Shown here in pieces: positions 56,967 to 64,000 of a stretch of 64,000 nucleotides of DNA. Position numbers and translations under genes: made by a program. Source of the stretch: Cylicocyclus nassatus (taxonomy: Eukaryota > Nematoda > Chromadorea > Rhabditida > Strongylidae). Within the stretch, counting starts at the first letter, position 1; every line of letters starts with the position of its first letter. The stretch spans positions 81,671,322 to 81,735,321 of the forward strand of contig CATQJL010000223.1 of assembly GCA_958299035.1 (NCBI GenBank). The letters are read 5' to 3'. The notes under the pieces are model-generated. The model saw only the letters and a program-made list of their open reading frames with translations. It made no database searches and was not told where the DNA came from.

Positions 56967-59269
56967 CATAATGCGGCTCAGCGGAAGAGAAACCCACGCA
57001 AATAATCGCTTATTTCCCAAAATCCACCCAAATGGCCATCAAAACCAAACCGCAGGAATAATTTCAGAATTTATTGCGGGTAATAAAACCATCAAATCTT
57101 GATGCGATTCTCATGGGTGGCATTTATGCCAGCGCGGAATAAACTGCCAGTTTCCTGTCAAGCCATAAATTTCCACAAACGATTATTTGGATCCAAATAC
57201 TTTGAGGGTTTGAAAATACTCGATCGAGTATATGTGTATGTAGGCGATACAGTAGAGGCAGTAGCTTGTAATGGCTTATAAAGGGGAGGTGTGGAAGGCA
57301 GGGGATGGAAGAGCGTAAAAAGGTGGTCCAAATCCACCATAAAACGGCAAGCGTTCCCCTTCTCCCTTTCAGTCTCATATTTCATATCTATAACGGCATT
57401 TATCTTCAAAATCACAAGCGCCAGTCCCTATTATCCGAACCCCATCAAGGTCTTTTATAGACTAGAATTGAATCAATTTTATTTTCCAGAAAGCCGACTA
57501 CGAATCATTTTCCCATGCATTGTTTGAACCCAACGTTAATCTCAAAGTTCCCACAAAGCTTAGTGAGAGTTTAGCGCAGGAATCCAAAACCAGTCTAAAG
57601 GGCGCAATCTTCGCTTATCTGCTGCCCTTTCTCCCTCCCCCCCCCCCTCCCCCAGTTTTTTTCTCATTTTGGCAAGTGTCCTGTACCTAGAGAGCTTTCA
57701 CTCCATGTGCGTAATATGCAAGTTTTTGAGCATTTGCATTCCTCAACAACAATTTATTGATCCATTTTCAATCGATAAATTGATCCCGATCTTAAGTGCT
57801 GCACATGCTTCATTATTCATGATTTTTATTTCATTTTTGAATTAATTTCCACGTCATGTTGCTCTGAACTTCGTTATTCACTCATCAAAAGTAAGATAAT
57901 AAACGGAATAAAATTCGAAAAACATAAAAAATGAATTTTAAAAAAATTTTAACTTAATTGTTAATTATCTTTCTCCTCCGTTTTCCTCACTGGACAAATC
58001 TCAAAACATTCATCTGTTGATATACAGAATACAGATTATTAGCGATTTTGATCGATAAACATCTACCAATACATAGAAGATAACTTTTCAAAAGCTTCGA
58101 TCAATAAATCCCACTACCAAAGAGATTTATTGATCGACAATCGATATATTGATCCCAAATCTTCTAAACGCTGCAAAAACTTCCACTCTACTCGTCATTA
58201 ATAAAGTATTCTGATGAGTTGTTGTTTTTCCCCTAATCGCGCCACACATAAATATTCACAAGCCCAAGCCCCCCATTTATCGAGTTAGTAGGGAGGAAGC
58301 TGACAGCGGTATATCTGGTCATTGAAATGTTATCGTCACTTTTATTGCTAGGACTCTTTTTTCGGACCACTAGCTCGTTTGCAATCAATATAAATCAATA
58401 TTTCTTTTGATCTAAAACTAGGAGAATCGAGGGAGCTTTGCACACATGTTTAAACATGCTTAAACTTGTTCTTTCCTTTTTGCAAGAGTAAATAATACTA
58501 AATGGTATGAATTACAAGTAGAAACTTGTCAACTACACTATTAAGTTTGTTTAGGCAATGTTTACAAAGCGCACTCGAAATCCCTGGTCCCAAAGCGAAT
58601 GATATAAATTTTTTCTCTGATTTTGTCATAACTGTGCTGGTTTTTTAACCCCCGCATTCTGTGATTACTTTTCTAAAAATACAATATGAATAGGAAGCTA
58701 CTCCTCACAAACAACATTGAATGTCTAGGGCTGAGCTATTTACGCAGTGATGTGTAAGGCCCATTGTTCCCCATTATTGTTGAGCAACGTTAATATTTTC
58801 GTGTCTAAAAAAGGCTGAAAACATCAGTGAGAAGTCTTCAAAGTACCAAATCTCACATTTGGTACGAAAATTTTCACTATTGAATAGACACTTATTTAGT
58901 CTATTTCTCAATAGTAAAAATTAGAAGCTCAATTTTCTTTTACTGCTGTAAAAAAAGTCGAGACCGAATTAACCAAAAATATTATCCTTAACCAATCACT
59001 CTACTTTGTGATCAGAGTTTGTTCATTCGTAGATGAAGTATTTCGCATTTGGTGTTTATTTCATACATAACATTTTATTCATATTATGTCCTCTTATGAT
59101 TTTTTGATGAAACTAGTATTAATTAATGAATTTTTCAAAATATGTCATAAGCAGCGAAAGTCGCATACTTTGATATCGATCCTCAAAACCTCCATCCCCA
59201 ATCTCTCTCTTTCGTTCTATCAATCTATAACTTTGTGCACAAAACTAAATTCTCTTGATTTGAACTGAT

Positions 59270-60570
59270 CACATGCTACGGCTCGAGAAGCGCGTGTGCC
59301 GCTAGAGTATACGTCACGTGTGCGCGCTGCAAGCAAAAGATAGAGAAAAACGAAGAGAGCACAGACATGGTCCCACCACGACACGTCATAGTAGCTCGCA
59401 AACAACGCGAACGCTCAAAGACACTCATGCTGGTAGACAGATCCTTTGGGACGAAATGTAAGTCCGTATAGATTGTAAGAAAAATGCAGAATTCACTACC
59501 AGAAGGAAACACTCCTAATGCCCCCCTATTCAAAGTTTTCCCTGTCTGTTACTCCCAGACTCCCAAATTTAAGAGTTATGAAAAAAAAAAGTAGAAGTCT
59601 CAAAATAGTAAATAGCGAAAGAACTTCACTAGAGTATTTTGCACTTTCAAATCTCAATGGTTGCCATTGTTTATGACAAAACACAAAAAGGCACTTGTCC
59701 TCAAGTTATCCTTGGGGAAATCTATGCTTTGCGGCTCTAGACAAGGGCATATGAATGAATGCTACGTAGATTCCTTATCATGATAGATCTTGCATTCATA
59801 TGCCTCTCAACTTATCAATGGGTCGCGAAATTTAGGGTATTGGTCCACTTGAGTTATTAAATTATGCAGGTTTTTTTGATTAATAGGAATGAATTTATGA
59901 ATCTTTTTATCGCGCTGCATGGGAACCGTATCATAGTAAATCCTGCATCCATTCTCCCCCCCCCCCCTCGCCCTCACTACACTAAGATTGGGTCGCGGGT
60001 CGCGAAATTCATGATATTGGTTTACTAGTGTTATCAAATTATGCAGGTTATTTTTTCAATGTGAATGACAGGAATGATCTTACGAATCTTGAGAAAACAT
60101 TAGCTTTCAAAAAAATTGTTCGGACATGGTTTTCTCATATCTTTCCTCCCAAAATCTTGGAGTTACTAATTGCGGAATTTTGAAACTGATCAAAGAATTT
60201 TGGCGGAAGGAAGGGGGAGGGGGAGGAGGGGTGGCTAACGTGCTAAAACGGTGGTGTGAAATCGCGTAGTTTAGGCTGCATGTGCGCGCCCAGAACACAT
60301 GCATCTAGAAGTTGAGAATATCGAGTAGAGGACAGGCACGGTTCCACCACGACATGGCTGGTAGCCAGCAACTAGCAAGTACGCGATCTCACATAGCTAT
60401 TTTTGAGGGTTAGCTATGCTTCAAAATTCTTGAAATTTTTTCAAAATGTTCCTCATCAAGAACTGTTGCCCCTCTCTTGTCTCTCCCTCTACGTATGTGC
60501 AAAACACTGTCATCTACAGATTGTGTGCATAATGAGTAGAGGGCAGACATGGTCCTTGCGATAGGTCTAG
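59270..60570. repeat. Three related GC-rich segments
   Basis: ACAGACATGGTCCCACCACG (59361), GACAGGCACGGTTCCACCAC GACA (60331) and GGGCAGACATGGTCC (60541) are preceded by GTGTGCGCGCTGCA, TGCATGTGCGCGCCCAGA and TGTGTGCATAATGAGTAGA and followed by variants of GGTAGYNAGC/TAGCC. They look like divergent copies of one dispersed repeat with a CCACCACGACA core, similar in flavour to dispersed GC-rich repeats of Caenorhabditis. Confidence 0.5.
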
Positions 60571-61876
60571 TAGCCTAAACCCTAGTGAAACCCCTATTCC
60601 ACGAGAAAATTTTAAAGGGTCGGCCATTAATTATTCCCAGGACTTTTTTGAGAGACACTTTTTTGCAACTCCTCCCCCCCCCCCCCAGGAACAATTCCGG
60701 GATAGCTATTGCCGCTCATCCAAATTGCTTTCAACCTTCGTTTATTTCAGACGAAATTCATGCTTCGAATAATAGACAAATTTGCCTATTTTTATCCTTT
60801 TCTTCACACTTTTCCATCTATTTTCTGCACGCAACTGTTACGTACATAATTACGTGTGACTGTTGGGAATAAGCGGTGAATCCATTGCGTGCACATATCA
60901 ACATACACGAAAACAGCTGTTTCATCGCTGTGCTTCGGCTTCGGTTTTTGCACATCCGACACCACATTTTGCCCCCCGGGCTCTGATATCGCTCAACTTT
61001 CTCGACTTCTCATCATGTCGGCCCCTGTTGTCTTACAAAGCCTCGTCAATCATTGTAAAATCACTCAAGCATAGCTAAGAAGGGAGGGGGGGGGTGAGTC
61101 GGGGGCGAGTGATAAGCTACCGTTGGCTTAGCCTCCTAGCAGAAGAAATCGCGTAAACAACGGCTTACGGCTTCTCAACTGCTTGTTTTCATGGAATTCC
61201 TCACGTAAATTACCTTTCTTGGCTCCTAATTATACCCTAGAAAACATGGATTCAAAATCTATGAAAAACTGGAAAATATATAGTAATAACAACTAGTTCT
61301 GTTGAAGGAAGTAATATTGTTTTGTTAATCTTAAACAGATAGGTTTCAGTATCAGTGGACTGCTATTCAAGCAGAAAAATAATTTATTATAATCAATAAA
61401 TATTATTGTATTTAATAAGATAAAAATTTTTATTGACCCCCCTCCCCTCCCCGGCTAAGAAATGATTGATGAGTGCATCAATATGACATGAAGAAAAGTG
61501 CTTTGAATTCCACAAAGTACTAAACCTTTCACTTTTGGTTGAACGTCCCTCTTGTCACTCAAACTACTTCTCGTGTTGCTTCTCTTCTGCACTTTTCCAT
61601 TTCTCAATAAGACTTCGCTAGTTTTTGTTGCGAAGGCGCTCGAACAGGGTAATTTTATCCCTAGAAACTGCTATGTGCCTTCTAGCCACACAAGGATATA
61701 GATCTATCTACGCTATTAGAATATGGATGAACTTCTCATATTCATTTTACTTCTCATTTGTTTTTTACTTCATTACAGTTGTACATTCGCTAACAAGGAT
61801 AAACCTAAGGGATTCTACAGGCTATCATGTTATCTTTCGCCTTTTACTGATTCATCCATCTTCATATATTCCGTAC

Positions 61877-61878
61877 AT

Positions 61879-61917
<39 letters not shown>

Positions 61918-62110
61918 TTGAATCTAGTGATTCATAAAGTCATTCGCTCATTCATTCATTCAATTGTTCATTCGTTCATTCATTCTTTCTTTCTTTTTTC
62001 CCTTTTCCTTTCTTCCTTTCATCCAGTCGTTCACTAATTCGTGCATTTCATCCATCTATTCATTCACTCATTTATTCATTCATTCTCATTCATTCATTCA
62101 TCCATTCTAT
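61877..62110. repeat. (TTTA)n followed by (CATT)n microsatellite
   Basis: A pure TTTA run spans about 61877-61919. Imperfect CATT/TTCA copies follow to 62110. The plus-strand frames through it translate only to low-complexity YLFI / HSFI peptides. Confidence 0.9.
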
Positions 62111-64000
62111 TTAAAATCAATTTATTGATTTTCTATATTTTTGTTGGTTGATTACCAGCATTTGCAGCATGCGTTTGATAGCAAATGATCAAAAATATCT
62201 TTTAACTACTTTTTGATCACGGCTTTCGCATTTTATAATTTAATATATGTAGCTTAAAATATTTTCTATGGTTGACAATTTTTATCGACCATCAGATTCC
62301 CTTAAAAAACTACCTACCGCTTCTGATGGCATCATTTCCAATTTAGGTCTTTCATTCTTTCTTAAAAGAGAAATGATCGCTAAAAATATCTGCTTTGCCG
62401 TACGCGGACCTTATATTGCCGAAGCCCCAATTATCACATTACACAAAATACAGCATAAAAAAGCTTACATCAGTCATTCAGGACCTCTAGACACCAAAAT
62501 AAGCATATGTATCATAGCTTTTTTATTTTTTATTTTTCCATTTTTCGTCAAAATTCTCGCCATTGTAGTTCTACCCGTGCTGCATGCATATGCGCCAAAT
62601 ACAATTTTCCATTGACGCAAACTTTAAGCAAGAACTATTGGTTTATCCTAAACAACATTATTCCCTTCATACAATGCGACATCACCTTCAATATGAATCA
62701 AGTACAATAATCTTTCCCATACACATTCATCGTAAATGCGTTTACTCAAGTTTTTTTGGATGACATTTGACGAACTGAAAAAGTTGCGAACTTTCTCCCG
62801 TTTCTTTCCTTTCTACGTAATCTCACATTTTTATGTTTTAACATTATTCTGTGTTCACCTAGCTTTTCTATAATGTGGGGAAAAACATCTTGCCAATGTA
62901 CATTTATAGCATAGAAGTTTCGAAAGTTCTAGCGTTGAATTTGAGTATGGTACGCTTAAGTATCAAGGCTCAATGTGTGCAGTTGCACTATCATTGCTCG
63001 TGTAGGACAAAGAGTATGATTTTGAAACTTTGAATATACCGTGATTCTTGATAAACTACATATTGGTTGAACACATAACAAAATTTGCATTTTGCTAGAA
63101 AAATCTAAAAGAAGTGAATTTTGATACATAAATGTTGGAATCTACGAACTTCCAAAATGAAGCAATCAAGTGAAAATCAGAGCTGGCACGAGATGAGATA
63201 CTAAACCTTTGGAATGGATTTATTTTACGAGTTACGGGCTCTTTATGACCCCATCGATGAAGCAAAAAAGATTAACGACACCCGTTTATCTTGTAATTGG
63301 TAGAATTTGCATCATATGATCTTTTCTCTATTTTCTTTGCAGTAGAAATTTACGAATGAGAGCAAGAACAATCGTAGAATTAACAGGATTTATGTGGCCG
63401 CCGAGGCCGAGATATAGCTGATTACATGGAAAAAATCAATAAGAAACCTTTCCTGTACATGATTTCTAAATTACAAGTGCATGTTTTTCTTGCTCCAGTC
63501 ATTGCTAGGAAATAGAAAAATGTTAGAAAGGCCCACAAGTTTTTTAGAGGCTCAAATCTGCAAAACTTGTCAGGCAATGAAAACCTACGGACGATTCATT
63601 TTTGTAAAATTTGTAAAAAAAAAATTTTGGAGCATTTGCAGATATAAACAATTATTTGTTTTTTACAACCGATGATTGATCTTCGAAAACTCACCCTCCT
63701 CCCCTCGCTCCTCCCTACTAGTGTGCTTGCTGATATGTGTGTGTACCAACGAGTCACTTGTAACCACCTAACATGTGAGTCTGCACACTATGTGCGGCAA
63801 ATGACGACGGCCTCACCAGTAACCCTTCAACAAAATGTTTTCCAGCGTAAATAACTGTAGAAAAGTGTACTACTAACTGATACATATTTAGTCAAACAAA
63901 AAGAGAGAAGGAAACAAGGGAAATCACTGAAGATGAGTAGATTCTCAATTGTCGTCAAATAGCGCGCATGGTGTGCAGTACACATATTAAGTCACGAATG

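Larger units (their letters stand above)
46907..61094. repeat. Cluster of poly-C/poly-G tracts (9-13 bases)
   Basis: Homopolymer C runs on the plus strand lie at 46907-46919, 47437-47448, 48106-48117, 50599-50608, 55470-55481, 57637-57647, 59956-59967 and 60674-60686. G runs lie at 50790-50810 (with one A inside), 55345-55357 and 61086-61094. Further runs occur at 17362-17373 (G), 19277-19289 (C) and 27237-27248 (C). Such tracts are a known feature of Caenorhabditis genomes, where they need the DOG-1/FANCJ helicase to be kept during replication. Confidence 0.9.
53073..64000. other. AT-rich region with microsatellites, no gene recognised
   Basis: Open frames are short and overlap on both strands. 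I found no domain motif and no chain of phase-compatible exons. The missing first exon of the CHP gene may lie here. Visible structure comprises CATT/ATTT microsatellites, poly-C tracts and three related GC-rich segments at 59270-60560. Confidence 0.45.

Noticed and set aside
58744..58774. Alternative first CHP exon reading MGNNGPYTSL with a GT donor (minus strand)
   Set aside because: The MG start is attractive, but the helix DEELEEI-like segment would still be missing, residue 6 is proline (poor for myristoylation), and it is 6.2 kb away. Not supported enough to annotate.
61625..62037. Overlapping hydrophobic plus-strand frames (YLFIYLFIY, HSFIHSF)
   Set aside because: They are translations of the TTTA/CATT microsatellite.
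62268..62615. 115-codon plus-strand frame with a hydrophobic stretch
   Set aside because: AT-rich, with no signal of splicing or family motif; the hydrophobic run comes from T-rich DNA.

Overview
The window looks like accessory, repeat-rich DNA from a nematode, most likely a rhabditid in or near Caenorhabditis. The grounds are short ~50-nt introns with TTTTAG/TTTCAG acceptors, a PBO-1/CHP-type gene, a Tc3-type transposon with Tc3-like transposase, CR1-like LINEs, a BEL/Pao element, many mariner-derived MITEs, and fourteen poly-G/poly-C runs of 9-13 bases. The species cannot be fixed from the sequence. No bacterial operons, CRISPR or rRNA are visible.

Two host protein genes can be assembled exon by exon, with compatible intron phases throughout. 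(1) On the plus strand, nine exons from 27555 to 35159 encode a 277-residue divergent Rho-family GTPase. The P-loop and the G5 box are intact, but the DTAGQ switch II motif is missing, and a ~100-residue C-terminal extension replaces the CAAX box. (2) On the minus strand, five exons from 52505 down to 39282 encode a calcineurin-B-homologous protein (CHP/PBO-1 type), a partner of Na+/H+ exchangers. Its first ~20 residues were not found. The two genes converge tail to tail and are separated by a Tc3-like transposon that itself carries a LINE. Both genes have small introns plus very large ones (6.4, 5.9 and 6.5 kb) filled with mobile elements.

Layout. 1-4.6 kb: decayed BEL/Pao retrotransposon (minus), its gag split by a 1.33-kb element with a 9-bp target duplication. 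6.7-10.7 kb: 5'-truncated CR1-like LINE (plus) with a mariner MITE in its 3' UTR. 12-27.3 kb: no recognisable gene; stacked foldback and mariner-like MITEs, including a 5.2-kb element with CTCAGACAA termini lying inside a split MITE. 27.5-35.2 kb: Rho-like gene, with a hAT-like MITE and a LINE 3' fragment in intron 2. 35.5-38.5 kb: Tc3-like element. 39.2-52.5 kb: CHP gene, whose introns hold a large palindromic repeat, a hAT MITE with an 8-bp duplication, a tRNA-derived SINE and a pre-miRNA-like hairpin. 53-64 kb: AT-rich sequence with CATT/TTTA microsatellites and poly-C tracts; no gene recognised.

All gene calls rest on reading translated sequence by eye and recalling family motifs. No search or alignment program was run.
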